From Bifidobacterium xylocopae (GTDB lineage Bacteria; Actinomycetota; Actinomycetes; Actinomycetales; Bifidobacteriaceae): a stretch of 64,000 nt of DNA. How positions within the stretch are numbered: the stretch's first letter is position 1; each line of letters begins with the position of its first letter. Shown piece by piece: positions 25,302-35,408 of this stretch. The notes beneath the pieces are model-generated. The model had not been told where the DNA came from, ran no database searches, and saw only the letters and a list, made by a program, of their open reading frames with translations. Both the position numbers and the translations under genes were made by a program. The stretch lies in the NCBI RefSeq assembly GCF_003315615.1, contig NZ_PDCH01000006.1:1-64000 (forward strand), written 5' to 3'.

Positions 25302-26642
25302 ATGTCCCATCCTTCGAAGCGGTCTGCAGGGAGGCCTGGTAATTTGACTTCGGCGCAGCGGCAAACCTCTTATAGCGATAAGCGTTCCTGGCGTCCATGG
25401 CTCGTCTTCCTGGGCTGTTGCATGCTGTCCTTTGTGGGCTATGGGCTCATTGTGAACACGCCCGGCCTGTACTATCCGATTCTCTCGAAAGAGCTCGGTG
25501 TATCGCGCACACAGATTGCGTTGACTTCGACGATCATGAACCTGGCGGGTGCTGCGGCCATGTTGTTCTCGGGGAAATTGATGAAGCGTGTCGATTCACG
25601 TTTTCTGCTCAGCCTATGCATCATCGCATGCGTGGTGATTTTCTTTGTCCAGTCCTTCTTCACCCGCCTCTGGCACTTCTATATATCCTTTGCCTTGATC
25701 GGTGTGGCATACGTCATACCAATCACCTTGGCGCCCTCCGTCCTGCTTTCCAACTGGTTTGAGCGCAGGCTCGGCCTGGTGATGGGCATCGCCCTGGGGC
25801 TATCGGGGCTGGGTGGGATGGTGTTCAATCCCGTTGTCTCAATCTGGATCGCGGATCTGGGCTGGCGGCCGGCTTATCGCTTGACGGCCCTTCTGCTCGC
25901 GGTATTCATTCTGCCGTTTTCATTGTTCGTCTTGCGGTTCCGCCCCAGCCTGGGCGGGGCCGTTGCCCCGAACGGGATGGGGGCGACGGAAGAGCTTGGC
26001 GGTGAGAGCCCATCAACCGGGGCTGTCCCCGGCGCCTCGGACGATCGTTCCGAAGTCCCTGGAATTGAGGCAAGGAAGGCCTATCGAACCCCCACCTTCC
26101 TCCTGCTGATGGCCTGCTATGTGCTCCTCCAATGGGTTACCGGAATGGTGCAGCACGTATCCGGTTACGGGCAGTCCCGGGGCCTTACCTTGCAGCAAAG
26201 CGCGTTCGTGGTGTCCGGGATCATGCTTGGGGCGGCTATCGGCAAGGCCAGCATCGGCATCCTTCTGGACAAGTTGAAGACGGAATTGGTACTCACCATA
26301 TATTCAGCGGTAGGTCTGGTCGGCTGGGGGTTGATGATGGTCCTCGTCGAGCCCACCACCGCCGCGCTCTCGGGTTTCCTGGCCGGATTGGGGCAGGGTG
26401 TGCTGCTGGTGGCGCTACCTTGGTTGGCAAGGCGGTCCTTCGGGCAACGCGACTATGCGGAGATCCTGAGCATTCTGACCATGTCCGGTGTCCTCTCGGT
26501 GGCACTTGCGAACACGGTCAACGGTACGGTCTTCGACTTGGCTGGTTCATACCTGCCGGTCCTGGTGGTAAACGTGGCTTGTTATCTCTTGTCCCTGGCA
26601 GCAGCCATCACGGCCTACCATCTGCGCCCCCTCAAACAATGA
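25302..26642 (+). CDS. MFS transporter, oxalate/formate antiporter (OFA)-like
   Basis: A roughly 446-residue major facilitator with about twelve hydrophobic helices, the first beginning at WRPWLVFLGCC. The FVGYGLIVNTPGLYYPILSK opening and the LGLSGLGGMVFNP helix resemble OFA/monocarboxylate-type permeases in actinobacteria and firmicutes. A Gly/Ser/Glu-rich cytoplasmic loop separates the two six-helix halves. The substrate is unknown; a small carboxylate is a family-level guess. The start is uncertain: ATG at 25302 gives a compact N-terminus, GTG at 25245 has the better GGAAAGGTGA site, and the open frame extends to a TTG at 25197 immediately before the poly-C tract. It stands alone between tRNA-Gly and rpsO. 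Confidence 0.8.
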   Translation: MSHPSKRSAGRPGNLTSAQRQTSYSDKRSWRPWLVFLGCCMLSFVGYGLIVNTPGLYYPILSKELGVSRTQIALTSTIMNLAGAAAMLFSGKLMKRVDSRFLLSLCIIACVVIFFVQSFFTRLWHFYISFALIGVAYVIPITLAPSVLLSNWFERRLGLVMGIALGLSGLGGMVFNPVVSIWIADLGWRPAYRLTALLLAVFILPFSLFVLRFRPSLGGAVAPNGMGATEELGGESPSTGAVPGASDDRSEVPGIEARKAYRTPTFLLLMACYVLLQWVTGMVQHVSGYGQSRGLTLQQSAFVVSGIMLGAAIGKASIGILLDKLKTELVLTIYSAVGLVGWGLMMVLVEPTTAALSGFLAGLGQGVLLVALPWLARRSFGQRDYAEILSILTMSGVLSVALANTVNGTVFDLAGSYLPVLVVNVACYLLSLAAAITAYHLRPLKQ

Positions 26643-26759
26643 AGCTATGCGCGGTTGGGTGCGGTGGTGGGCGGGAATCCGGGGTCGGCAGGACCTGTTT
26701 CGATGCCGCTTCCACCAGAACGAACGGTGTGAGCTGCCAGGCGAGGCGCGTGGACAAGG

Positions 26760-26771
26760 CCCCCCCCCCCC
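26760..26771 (+). repeat. Poly-C tract (12 C) between MFS gene and rpsO
   Basis: Twelve consecutive C residues lie in the non-coding gap, about 57 bases upstream of the rpsO -10 element. Either a slippage-prone site or a homopolymer-length artefact. Confidence 0.8.
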
Positions 26772-26823
26772 GGGTCCTCACTGTCAGGGTCGGCAGGTTT
26801 GGGGAAAGTTGTGGCCGGTGCCT

Positions 26824-26835
26824 GGTGTATACTGA
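26824..26835 (+). promoter_or_regulatory. rpsO promoter -10 region
   Basis: The sequence GGTGTATACTGA contains a TATACT -10 hexamer (26828-26833) about 85 bases before rpsO. The identical 12-mer occurs upstream of rplJ at 42682-42693. No consensus -35 is visible at the usual distance. Confidence 0.55.
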
Positions 26836-26916
26836 TTGTTTGGCGTGATTCGCCCGCGGATTGAGAGCGCTTCAGCATTGGGCTGGTGCACCGCGCAACG
26901 GATACGAGGAGAGACC

Positions 26917-27186
26917 GTGGCACTGTCGACGGAAGAGAAGAACAAGATCGTTGCCGAGTATGCGACGCACGAGGGCGACACGGGTTCCCCCGAGGTCCAG
27001 GTGGCTTTGCTGAGCAAGCGCATCTCCGACCTGACCGAGCACCTGAAGACGCACCAGCACGACCATCATTCCCGTCGCGGCCTGCTCCTCATGGTCGGTC
27101 ATCGTCGCCGTCTGCTCGACTACCTGAAGCAGGTGGACATCGAGCGTTACCGGTCCCTGATCGAGCGTCTTGGACTGCGCCACTAA
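26917..27186 (+). CDS. rpsO: 30S ribosomal protein S15
   Basis: An 89-residue primary rRNA-binding protein of the small subunit. The diagnostic [13 protein letters not shown], the [21 protein letters not shown] helix region and the C-terminal [12 protein letters not shown] are all present. The start GTG at 26917 follows GAGGAGAG by about four bases; a longer frame exists upstream but the extra residues do not belong to the S15 family. It is followed by a terminator and then pnp, the same rpsO-pnp neighbourhood seen in many bacteria. Confidence 0.97.
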   Translation: MALSTEEKNKIVAEYATHEGDTGSPEVQVALLSKRISDLTEHLKTHQHDHHSRRGLLLMVGHRRRLLDYLKQVDIERYRSLIERLGLRH

Positions 27187-27196
27187 TGAGAGCTTC

Positions 27197-27225
27197 CGCC
27201 CGGGCCTGTGCGCTCGGGCGCTTTT
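27197..27225 (+). terminator. Rho-independent terminator after rpsO
   Basis: CGCCCG (27197-27202) pairs with CGGGCG (27215-27220), followed by CTTTT, ten bases after the rpsO stop. Confidence 0.75.
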
Positions 27226-27465
27226 GCATGCCGAAGAACTGAACAGTGAACGATGAGACGGGCGGCGAGCGCCGCGGATAGATGCCGGGGAAGGGCGTGG
27301 AAACGCCGGGACCGGTCCCGCCAGGCGCCGATGCGACACCGTCAGGCATGGATTTTGCCGACAAGTGCACGCGATCAGGTATGTCGCGTCCGGCATGCAC
27401 GAGGATGAATGAAGTAGCAGGTATCAGGAAACAAGAAGTAACAGCAGTAACAAAGGAGGAACCCT

Positions 27466-30186
27466 ATGGAGGGTCCCGAAATCAAGGCTGTAGAAGCCAC
27501 CATTGACAATGGTTCATTTGGCAGGCGCACGGTGCGCTTCGAGACGGGTCGTCTCGCCCAGCAGGCGGATGGGGCTGTAGCCGCATATCTGGATGACGAT
27601 TCGATGGTCCTGTCGACCACGACCGCAGGGTCCAGCCCCAAGGAGAACTACGATTTCTTCCCGCTGACAGTAGACGTGGAAGAGAAGATGTACGCCGCCG
27701 GCAAGATTCCCGGCTCCTTCTTCCGCCGTGAAGGCCGTCCTTCCACCGAGGCCATTCTGGCTTGCCGGTTGATCGACCGCCCCCTTCGTCCGCTGTTTCC
27801 CCATACCTTCCGCAACGAGGTCCAGGTCGTCGAGACCATCCTGGCGCTCGATCCGGAAGATGCGTATGATGTGCTGGCCCTCAACGCGGCCTCCGCGTCC
27901 ACGCTGATCTCCGGACTGCCCTTCGAGGGTCCGGTCTCCGGTCTGCGCCTGGCCCTGGTCGATGGGCAGTGGGTGGCCTTCCCCCGCTGGAGCGAGCGCG
28001 AGCGCGCCGTCTTCGAGCTGGTCGTTGCCGGTCGTGTGGTCGAGGGCGACGACGTCGCGATCGCCATGATTGAGGCTGGGGCTGGCAAGAACGCCTGGGA
28101 GCTCATTTATAATGAGGGCCAGATCAAGCCCGACGAGGCCGTTGTGGCCGAGGGCCTTGAAGCCGCCAAGCCGTTTATCAAGGTCCTGTGCAAGGCGCAG
28201 TCCGAGCTCAAGGCCCAGGCCGCCAAGCCCACCAAGGAATTCCAACTCTTCCCGGAGTATTCGGACGAGCTGTATGCCCGTATCGACCAGATCGCGCACG
28301 CCGACCTGGATGAGGCCCTCTCCATTGCGGAGAAGCTGCCCCGTCAGGAACGCATCCATGAGATCAAGGAACACGTCCGCCAGGCCCTGGCCGACGAGTT
28401 CTCCGATATGGAGGACAACGAGAAGGATAAAGAGCTGGGCAACGCCTTCAAGGAGCTCCAGCGCCAGATTGTCCGTCGGCGTATCCTGACCCAGGATTAT
28501 CGCATCGACGGCCGTGGCCTGCGTGACATCCGCACCCTGTCCGCAGAGGTGGACATCGTGCCGCGCGTGCATGGCTCCGCTCTTTTCCAGCGCGGCGAGA
28601 CCCAGGTGCTGGGAATCACCACCCTGAACATGCTCAAGATGGAGCAGACCATCGACGCCCTGTCCGGTCCTTCCACCCGCCGCTACATGCACAATTATGA
28701 AATGCCCCCGTATTCGACGGGCGAGACTGGTCGCATGGGTTCTCCGAAGCGTCGCGAGATCGGTCATGGGAACCTGGCGGAGCGTGCCTTGATTCCTGTG
28801 CTTCCCTCACGTGAGGACTTCCCTTACGCCATTCGCCAGGTCTCCGAGGCCATCGGGTCCAACGGCTCCACCTCCATGGGGTCGGTCTGCGCGTCCACGC
28901 TCTCCCTGCTTGCCGCCGGTGTGCCGATCAAGGCCCCGGTCGCCGGCATCGCCATGGGCCTGGTCACCGGTGAGGTGGATGGACGGCCTGCTTACAAGAC
29001 CCTGACCGACATTCTGGGTGCCGAGGATGCATTCGGGGATATGGACTTCAAGGTGGCAGGGACCTCAGAGTTCATCACCGCCCTGCAGTTGGACACCAAG
29101 CTGGACGGCATTCCGGCCGACATCCTGGCGGGCGCTCTCCAACAGGCCAAGGAGGCCCGCACCACCATCCTTGATGTGCTCACCGAGTGCATCGATGAGC
29201 CTGCCGAGATGAGCCCGACCGCTCCCCGTATCATCACGACCAAGGTGCCTGTGGACAAGATCGGCGCGGTCATCGGGCCCAAGGGCAAGATGATCAACCA
29301 GATCCAGGATGAGACAGGTGCCGAGGTGTCCATCGAGGATGACGGCACGGTCTACATCTCCTCCGAGGGCGGCGAGGCCGCCGAGAAGGCCAAGGAGACC
29401 ATCGACCAGCTGGTCAACCCGCACCTGCCCGAGGCCGGTGAAACCTATGACGGCAAGGTCGTCAAGACGACCAGCTTCGGCGCTTTCGTCAACCTCACGC
29501 CGGGCACCGACGGCCTGCTGCACATCTCGCAGATCCGCAACCTGGCGAATGGTGAGCGTATCGATGCCGTGGAGGACGTGCTCCAGGAGGGTGACGAGGT
29601 CCAGGTCATCGTCCAGGGTGTGGATGACCGGGGCAAGATCTCCCTGGCCATTCCCGGTTTCGAGGAGACGCAGTCAGGTTCCCGCGGTGGCCGTGAGCGT
29701 TCCGAGCGTCCGGCCCGGCGCGACCATGACCGCGCGGGCCGTCCGGATCGTCGTGACCGTGATCATGACCGCGATCGCGGCCGGGCACGCCGTTCCGAGC
29801 GCCCCCGTTACGAGGATGAGCCCGCGGTGGTCGAGGATGACTTCGTTGAAGAGGAAGTCTCCCGCCCCCGCCACCGTCGTGAGGATCGCGATTATGACCG
29901 GGACGAGCGGTCCAGCCGTGATCGTTCCGAGCGTACCGGTCGTCGTGACCATGACCGTGGCGACCGTTCCGAGCGGCACGAGCGGCGTGAGCGTTCCGAC
30001 CGTCGGGGTGGCGAGCGTCGTCATGAGCGTTCCGGTGGCCGTGGCGGATACCGTGGCCGTCGCGAAAACCCCCGCTATGCTGCGGACGAGCACTATGACG
30101 AGTACGAGGCGGGTCGCGAAGTGCGTTCCGAGCGCCCCCGTCGCCGTGTGCGCCGGGACTTCGACCCCTTCGACGATGAGGACTGA
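27466..30186 (+). CDS. pnp: Polyribonucleotide nucleotidyltransferase (PNPase)
   Basis: A 906-residue 3'-5' phosphorolytic exoribonuclease of mRNA decay. It has two RNase PH cores (residues ~15-150 and ~340-560) around an alpha-helical linker, then a KH domain ([15 protein letters not shown], ~600-615) and an S1 domain ([20 protein letters not shown] onward, ~655-725). The last ~170 residues are an unusual Arg/Asp/Glu/Ser-rich tail with repeated RSER, RRDHDR and RGG-like units, absent from the standard ~700-residue enzyme and probably disordered RNA-binding sequence. A strong AAAGGAGGA site precedes the ATG. A 280-base leader separates it from rpsO, where autogenous control may act as in E. 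coli (inference). Confidence 0.96.
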   Translation: MEGPEIKAVEATIDNGSFGRRTVRFETGRLAQQADGAVAAYLDDDSMVLSTTTAGSSPKENYDFFPLTVDVEEKMYAAGKIPGSFFRREGRPSTEAILACRLIDRPLRPLFPHTFRNEVQVVETILALDPEDAYDVLALNAASASTLISGLPFEGPVSGLRLALVDGQWVAFPRWSERERAVFELVVAGRVVEGDDVAIAMIEAGAGKNAWELIYNEGQIKPDEAVVAEGLEAAKPFIKVLCKAQSELKAQAAKPTKEFQLFPEYSDELYARIDQIAHADLDEALSIAEKLPRQERIHEIKEHVRQALADEFSDMEDNEKDKELGNAFKELQRQIVRRRILTQDYRIDGRGLRDIRTLSAEVDIVPRVHGSALFQRGETQVLGITTLNMLKMEQTIDALSGPSTRRYMHNYEMPPYSTGETGRMGSPKRREIGHGNLAERALIPVLPSREDFPYAIRQVSEAIGSNGSTSMGSVCASTLSLLAAGVPIKAPVAGIAMGLVTGEVDGRPAYKTLTDILGAEDAFGDMDFKVAGTSEFITALQLDTKLDGIPADILAGALQQAKEARTTILDVLTECIDEPAEMSPTAPRIITTKVPVDKIGAVIGPKGKMINQIQDETGAEVSIEDDGTVYISSEGGEAAEKAKETIDQLVNPHLPEAGETYDGKVVKTTSFGAFVNLTPGTDGLLHISQIRNLANGERIDAVEDVLQEGDEVQVIVQGVDDRGKISLAIPGFEETQSGSRGGRERSERPARRDHDRAGRPDRRDRDHDRDRGRARRSERPRYEDEPAVVEDDFVEEEVSRPRHRREDRDYDRDERSSRDRSERTGRRDHDRGDRSERHERRERSDRRGGERRHERSGGRGGYRGRRENPRYAADEHYDEYEAGREVRSERPRRRVRRDFDPFDDED

Positions 30187-30220
30187 TCGCTGACGGGCCC
30201 ACGCCCGTAGCCTGTATCCG

Positions 30221-30256
30221 GCGGCCCCTGACCCTCCGTGGTCGGGGGCCGCTCCG
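30221..30256 (+). terminator. Terminator after pnp
   Basis: A perfect 13-base stem (30221-30233 with 30240-30252) with a six-base loop is followed by a weak T/C-rich stretch, 35 bases after the pnp stop. Confidence 0.72.
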
Positions 30257-30292
30257 TCTTGCCTGGTCGTACAGACAGGGCGGTATGGAATA

Positions 30293-30904
30293 ATGGTCGA
30301 TATGTCTATGCTTACGAAAGTGCTGATCATCATCCTGGCGGTCATTGTCCTGCTGGTCCTGTGGGGGGTCAGCGTCTATAACTCCATGGTGGGTCTGCGC
30401 AACCGGGTGAAGAACGGCTGGTCACAGATCGATGTCCTACTCAAGCAGCGTGCCGATCTGATTCCCAACCTGGTGGAGACGGTCAAGGGCTATGCCGGGC
30501 ATGAATCCGGCACCCTCACTGCGGTGACCCAGGCCCGTGCCGGCGCCGTGCAGGCAGCCGCTGCCTCCGCCGCCTCCAATGATGGTTCCCGTGCGGTCGC
30601 CATGCGTGCCCAGGCCGAGAACAAGCTCTCCGGCGCACTGGTCAATTTGCTGGCCACCGCCGAAGCCTACCCGGACCTGAAAGCGAACCAGAACTTCCTG
30701 GACCTGCAGGGGCAGCTGTCGGACCTGGAGCAGAAAATCGCTTACGCCCGCCAGTTCTACAACGATGTGACCCAGAAGTACAACACCCGCATCCAGCAGG
30801 TGCCCAGCAACATCATCGCCGCTCTCTTCCATTTCCGGGAGTCCCAGTACTTCGAGGCCGAACCCGCGGCCCGGGAGGTTCCGAAAGTGGATTTCAGCAA
30901 GTAA
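30293..30904 (+). CDS. lemA: LemA family membrane protein
   Basis: A 203-residue protein with one N-terminal transmembrane helix ([17 protein letters not shown]) followed by the LemA helical domain: [20 protein letters not shown], the [13 protein letters not shown] motif and [22 protein letters not shown] helix. The family's biochemical role is not settled. The next gene encodes a DUF2207 protein, a common partner of LemA, so the two probably form a membrane-associated pair. ATG at 30302 is an alternative start. Confidence 0.9.
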   Translation: MVDMSMLTKVLIIILAVIVLLVLWGVSVYNSMVGLRNRVKNGWSQIDVLLKQRADLIPNLVETVKGYAGHESGTLTAVTQARAGAVQAAAASAASNDGSRAVAMRAQAENKLSGALVNLLATAEAYPDLKANQNFLDLQGQLSDLEQKIAYARQFYNDVTQKYNTRIQQVPSNIIAALFHFRESQYFEAEPAAREVPKVDFSK

Positions 30905-30989
30905 TTGTCCCTTGGGTGACAGGGCTGGCCGCACCAGTATGGTCGGTCCTTTCCGCAAGCGAGTCTAGTGCCTCCAGGGAGGGGCTGTA

Positions 30990-33374
30990 GTGAACGCTTC
31001 AGTCGACAGGATGCCGTCCAACACGGCGGAGTCAGTGAAAGCCAGCAGTGACGCAGGGGTGCCTGAAAACGACGGCGGTCCCACGGGCATCGACCCGGCC
31101 AGTAGCGGCTCGCCGGCCGGCGGCCCCTCCGCGCCGTTGCAGGTAACCGATGCGGGCGTGCGGTCCGTCGGCGGCTGGAGCGGCAAACGGTTCACCCTCT
31201 CCCTGCTTGGGGCCATTGCGGCCGGTCTGGTACTGGCCTTACTCTTCACGACTGTTTCGGCCGCCGGCAACTCAACGGACTTGGCATACAACGCCTTGGA
31301 CTACGATGTGACCGTCCTGCCGAACGGTGACCTCAGGGTCAAGGAGCGCATTGACATGAGCCTGAGGGCCCGCGAGGACGGGGACGGGGACGACAAGCCC
31401 TGGCGGCAGCTCTACCAGCGCTATAGGATCAACCCGGAGAATCTCACGGGCATCTCGGATGTGTCGGTGCGGGACGTGGACCGGGGCAAGAACTACCCGC
31501 AGACCGTCAGTATGAATCCTTCCGATGTGGGCCAGGCCGACCACTGGGATGAGGACCAGGCCGACAGTTGGTACATCGCACAGGTGGAAGGCGATGACCT
31601 GTACGACTATGAGTATGAACGACCCAAGGACCCAGGAAACCCGACGCCGGGCGAATGCCAGATGGGCGGCGGCTCCTGTCAGGTGGAGATCGGCTGGAAC
31701 ATCCCCGAGCTCAAGGAGGCCGACAGCAGGGTCTTTGAACTCGCCTTCACCATGCATGGCGTCTCAACGGCCTACGACGATGTGACCGCCTTCCAGTGGG
31801 AGCCGGTCGGTACCGGCAACCAGACGCAGATCGGCAAACTGTCAGGTGTCATCCACCTGCCCCAGGGCGAGCACCGTGCGCGGGCCGCGACCAAGGCCTG
31901 GCTCCACTACACCGGTCCCTCCAGCGACTGGCGGGATGCCGGAGGGGACCTGCACTTCCAAGCCGACCGGGTGTCCCCGGGACAGTTTCTGGATGTCAAG
32001 GTGATCATGGACCGGACGCTGACCCGGGATGTGCCCCGGGTGCGCCATGAGCGGGCCGGGCAGCGCATCGCCGGTGAGGAGGACAGGCAGGAGGCAGCCT
32101 GGAGGCGCGGCCGGACGATCAAGGCCCGCCTGAGTCTGGCCCTGTGGACGCTGATTGCCGCGGTCACCCTGGCCATGGCCGTACTCGCGATCCGCTCGGC
32201 TTTCAGAAGTTTCAGGAGCTCCCGTTACGCCGGCCCGATCACGTACTGGCGGCAGGCCCCGCAGATGTCGCCAGCGGCGGCTGCGGAGCTGAATACGGTC
32301 ATGTTCGGCGGTAGGAAAGCATTGCACTCGCGGCAGATGGCAGCCACTGTGCTTTCCCTGGCTTCCAAGGGTGCCATTGCGGTCTATCCCGGTCCCGTCC
32401 GACGCTATGCCGGTCTGAACCTGCTGACCGTGGACCCTCGGGAGCTGGGGCGGGCCATGGGAGCGAAGGGCACGGTCATGGATCGGGCGGAGGGCACATC
32501 CACAATCGTCATAAGGCCGGTGGCATACGAGGATGTGGAATCCCTCGCCCTGGCCAACAGCGAGCTCGCGGCCCTGGCCCTGCTGAAGCAAGCCGCCGAG
32601 CGGTTGGGCAGCCGTGTCTTCGATCTCAAGCAGATGCAGGACTCATTCAGTGATTACCATGACGCCTGGCATCTTATGAGCCGTTTCGACAATGCCGTTG
32701 CAGTCGAATTCGGCTCCCTGGCCGCCACCCGTTCACTCAGCGGGTCGATGGTGCTTGAATTCCTTGGTGTGGTGGCCGCCCTGGGCCTGTGGGCGCTGGG
32801 GCCGGCGACGGGGCAGAGTATGTTGGGCTGGATCTGTGGCGCGGTACTGCTGCTGGCCTGCGCCTTCGCGCTGGGCTACGGCAGGCCGGTCGGCCTCACC
32901 GGGCAGGGGCAGGAATGGGCGGGCCAAGTGGCGGGTCTGCGCGCCTACCTGCTTGATTTTTCGTCCTTCCGGGAGCGTGGTGTGGAGTCCTTGGCCCTAT
33001 GGGACGTGTACCTGGTGTATGCCACCGCCCTGGGCATCAGCAAGGAGGCGATGAGGGAATTGGCCAAGGCCTACCCCCAGGTGACCGATTCCGACTGGTT
33101 GGACGCCCACTACGGCGGACTGCTCTATATGTCCTACCGTCCATACGGGCGCACCGGCGGCTGGGGGAGCGAGGGACCAGGCCTGCAGGCGGTCGGTCGC
33201 GGGTTCTCGGCAGGAATCGGTGACCTGGGCGGCCAATTGTCCTCCGGCTTCTCCCAGCTCCAGGAAACAATCAGCGCCGCTGGCTCCTCGGGTTCTTCGG
33301 GCGGTTCCTTCGGTGGTGGTGGCTTCGGCGGCTCATCGGGCGGCTCGGGTGGCGGCTCCTTCGGTGGCCGCTAG
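30990..33374 (+). CDS. DUF2207 domain membrane protein with Gly/Ser-rich tail
   Basis: A 794-residue membrane protein. Residues 1-63 are a low-complexity cytoplasmic lead, and a transmembrane helix is at ~66-88. A large extracytoplasmic DUF2207 domain follows (~95-370, starting LAYNALDYDVTVLPNGDLRVKE). A second helix lies near 385-405, two more near 590-635, and the C-terminus ends in a Gly/Ser-rich tail with GGGGFGG repeats. This architecture, with the GGxGGG tail, is typical of DUF2207 proteins found next to LemA. The start is GTG at 30990 behind GGGAGGGG, 85 bases after lemA. Function unknown; a cell-envelope role is an inference from topology. Confidence 0.85.
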   Translation: MNASVDRMPSNTAESVKASSDAGVPENDGGPTGIDPASSGSPAGGPSAPLQVTDAGVRSVGGWSGKRFTLSLLGAIAAGLVLALLFTTVSAAGNSTDLAYNALDYDVTVLPNGDLRVKERIDMSLRAREDGDGDDKPWRQLYQRYRINPENLTGISDVSVRDVDRGKNYPQTVSMNPSDVGQADHWDEDQADSWYIAQVEGDDLYDYEYERPKDPGNPTPGECQMGGGSCQVEIGWNIPELKEADSRVFELAFTMHGVSTAYDDVTAFQWEPVGTGNQTQIGKLSGVIHLPQGEHRARAATKAWLHYTGPSSDWRDAGGDLHFQADRVSPGQFLDVKVIMDRTLTRDVPRVRHERAGQRIAGEEDRQEAAWRRGRTIKARLSLALWTLIAAVTLAMAVLAIRSAFRSFRSSRYAGPITYWRQAPQMSPAAAAELNTVMFGGRKALHSRQMAATVLSLASKGAIAVYPGPVRRYAGLNLLTVDPRELGRAMGAKGTVMDRAEGTSTIVIRPVAYEDVESLALANSELAALALLKQAAERLGSRVFDLKQMQDSFSDYHDAWHLMSRFDNAVAVEFGSLAATRSLSGSMVLEFLGVVAALGLWALGPATGQSMLGWICGAVLLLACAFALGYGRPVGLTGQGQEWAGQVAGLRAYLLDFSSFRERGVESLALWDVYLVYATALGISKEAMRELAKAYPQVTDSDWLDAHYGGLLYMSYRPYGRTGGWGSEGPGLQAVGRGFSAGIGDLGGQLSSGFSQLQETISAAGSSGSSGGSFGGGGFGGSSGGSGGGSFGGR

Positions 33375-33490
33375 CGTTTACGGTTGGGGTCCCGTAGGCT
33401 TGACGGTGTACGGGGGCGAGGAGCGGATCCTGCTGCCCTGCGGTCGGTAGCATGGCTCGGTGATGAGTCGGTTCAAGGGAAAGGAAGTAG

Positions 33491-34363
33491 ATGATGACGC
33501 TGTTGACGAGGACTTTGGGATTCAGCCGGACCACGGCTGTCGGGCTGGGATGCATGGGACTGTCCATCGAAGGCAAGCCCGCTCGCGAGCAGGCGGTGCA
33601 AACCATCCATGATGCCTTGGACGCGGGCTGCCGCCATTTGGACACCGCATGGTCCTACTATGCGTCAGGGGGACCGGAGCAGACCAACGAGAACCTGGTC
33701 CGCGAGGCCCTGGCCTCTTGGAAAGGGCCCAAGGACGAGGTCCTGGTGGCCACCAAAGTCGGCCACTTCCGTAATTTCGACCGCGACGGCAAACCCGGTT
33801 GGGGGGTCGATGGCCGCCCGGAAACCCTTATCCGCCGGGCCAAGGAGTCCGCCCGGGCCTTGGGCGTGGACACCATCGACCTGCTCTATATGCATCGGCC
33901 TGATCCTGATGTGCCCTACCAGGAGTCGATCGAGGCCATGGCACAGCTGGTCCATGAGGGTGTGGCCCGCCAGATAGGGATCTCGAACGCCGACCTGCGT
34001 CAGATCGATCTGGCACGCGGCGTCCTGGGCAAGGACCTGGTGGCCGTCCAGAATCAGTTCTCCCCGCTCTTCCGCGACACCCGCAAGGTTCTGGACTACA
34101 CGGGCCAGGTGAACCTGGCCTTCGTATGTTGGAGCCCCCTGGGCGGTTTCCGCAAGCCCAAGGACGAGTCCAAGTTCGCTCCCTTCAGACAGGTGGCCCA
34201 GGCCCACGGCGTCTCCTTCCAGCAAGTGGTGCTGGCCTGGGAGCTCGCTCAGGGCGAGCACGTCTTCGTGCTGCCGGGCGCCCACCGTCCGCAGACCATC
34301 CTGGATTCCCTCAAAGCCGGCGAGCTCAAGCTGAGCCGGGACGAGTTGGCGACGTTGGACTGA
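33491..34363 (+). CDS. Aldo/keto reductase
   Basis: A 290-residue NAD(P)H-dependent oxidoreductase with the TIM-barrel AKR fold. Catalytic positions are visible: Asp in HLDTAWSYY, the nearby Tyr, Lys in VATKVGH, and His in LLYMHRPDPD. The C-terminal AGELKLSRDELATLD matches the family's closing helix, though the last few residues are short. The physiological substrate cannot be read from the sequence. ATG codons at 33491 and 33494 are both possible, after GGAAAGGAAG. The next gene begins directly after its stop. Confidence 0.86.
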   Translation: MMTLLTRTLGFSRTTAVGLGCMGLSIEGKPAREQAVQTIHDALDAGCRHLDTAWSYYASGGPEQTNENLVREALASWKGPKDEVLVATKVGHFRNFDRDGKPGWGVDGRPETLIRRAKESARALGVDTIDLLYMHRPDPDVPYQESIEAMAQLVHEGVARQIGISNADLRQIDLARGVLGKDLVAVQNQFSPLFRDTRKVLDYTGQVNLAFVCWSPLGGFRKPKDESKFAPFRQVAQAHGVSFQQVVLAWELAQGEHVFVLPGAHRPQTILDSLKAGELKLSRDELATLD

Positions 34364-34415
34364 TATGGACGGGGCGGAGCCGGTTAGGGCGGCAAGGAGG
34401 GAGCGCAGGACGGTC

Positions 34416-35372
34416 ATGGAGGATGAGGGGACTTACGGGGAATGGAGCCGGGAGCATGAACTGGTGGATTCCAGCGCGGTCCCCCACGATGACGGGGCCG
34501 GCGCTCCCATACCGGTGACTATACCCGTGGACCTGGCGGCGGGGGTCAAGGTCGTCTTCACCACCAGGCTGGGCGGCGTCTCCAGGGGTGACTACGCCAG
34601 TCTCAACCTGGGCGGCAAGGGGGGCGACGACCCTATCGCCGTGGGCGCCAACCGCCGGGCCTTGGAGCGGACCTTGGGGGCGCCGCTGACCTTGGTCAGC
34701 CAGGTGCATTCGGGCAAGGCCCAGGATGCCGATCGCTCGCCCCGTCAGGAGCTGGCTTCGGTGAATGCGGACGCGCTGGTCTCCTCACAGGCAGGTGTCG
34801 CCCTGGGTATGTTCGCCGCAGACTGCCTTCCGGTTCTGCTGGCCGACCCGCATTCGGGCGTGATTGGCGCTGCCCACTGCGGCCGGCGGGGCTTGGAGCA
34901 GGGTGTGATCACTGCCGTTGTTGATCTGATGGTCGCCAAGGGCGCTCGCCGTCGTGACATCGTCGCCGGTCTGGGGCCGGCCATCTGCGCCGACTGCTAC
35001 GAGGTGGGCGACCGGATCGCCGCCGACTTCTCGCTGAGGTTTCCTGGCACGGCCGGACCAACCCGTTTCGGGGGACAGGGTATCGACATCTCCGGCGCAG
35101 CCCGGCAGGCCCTGGCGCAGACAGGTGTCGACAGGCTCGTGGACTGTGGGCCGAGGATGGCGGCGGCGACACAGTACCTGCGCTCGGACCCCGAGTTGGC
35201 TGATCTGTGTGCCGTGGACGGTGAGGGGCCGGACTTGGCTGGACGGCTGAAGCGCTTGCGCCATGCCCGCTGCACGCTGGAGAACCCGCTGTGGTACTCG
35301 CATCGCCGGGCGGCCTTGGCTGGAAAATCCCACGAAGGCCGGATGCTGGCGTTGATTGTGCGGGCGGACTGA
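34416..35372 (+). CDS. YfiH/PgeF family laccase-domain protein
   Basis: About 318 residues of the multicopper-polyphenol-oxidase/laccase-domain family (YfiH, PgeF, FAMIN-like), now associated with purine nucleoside phosphorolysis and peptidoglycan precursor editing. FTTRLGGVS, SQVHSGKAQ, FAADCLPV and AAHCGRRG supply the His/Cys/His zinc ligands; the last motif is normally AHAGWRG, so the Trp is replaced here. GLGPAICADCYEVG is the family's C-terminal signature. The ATG at 34416 follows AGGA by five bases; the frame also opens with ATG at 34365, immediately after the upstream stop. Its relation to the aldo/keto reductase gene is unclear. Confidence 0.83.
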   Translation: MEDEGTYGEWSREHELVDSSAVPHDDGAGAPIPVTIPVDLAAGVKVVFTTRLGGVSRGDYASLNLGGKGGDDPIAVGANRRALERTLGAPLTLVSQVHSGKAQDADRSPRQELASVNADALVSSQAGVALGMFAADCLPVLLADPHSGVIGAAHCGRRGLEQGVITAVVDLMVAKGARRRDIVAGLGPAICADCYEVGDRIAADFSLRFPGTAGPTRFGGQGIDISGAARQALAQTGVDRLVDCGPRMAAATQYLRSDPELADLCAVDGEGPDLAGRLKRLRHARCTLENPLWYSHRRAALAGKSHEGRMLALIVRAD

Positions 35373-35408
35373 TACGGGCGGTGCGGGCCCAGACTAGACT
35401 GGTCGGGT

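Noticed and set aside
24862..26642. Integrated mobile element at tRNA-Gly
   Set aside because: No integrase, transposase or duplicated tRNA 3' end is visible; only a short tandem repeat is present.
29690..30183. Repeated GTTCCGAGCG units as a possible CRISPR or intergenic repeat array
   Set aside because: The repeats are irregular in spacing and in frame with the pnp tail, encoding RSER-type units; no spacer structure.
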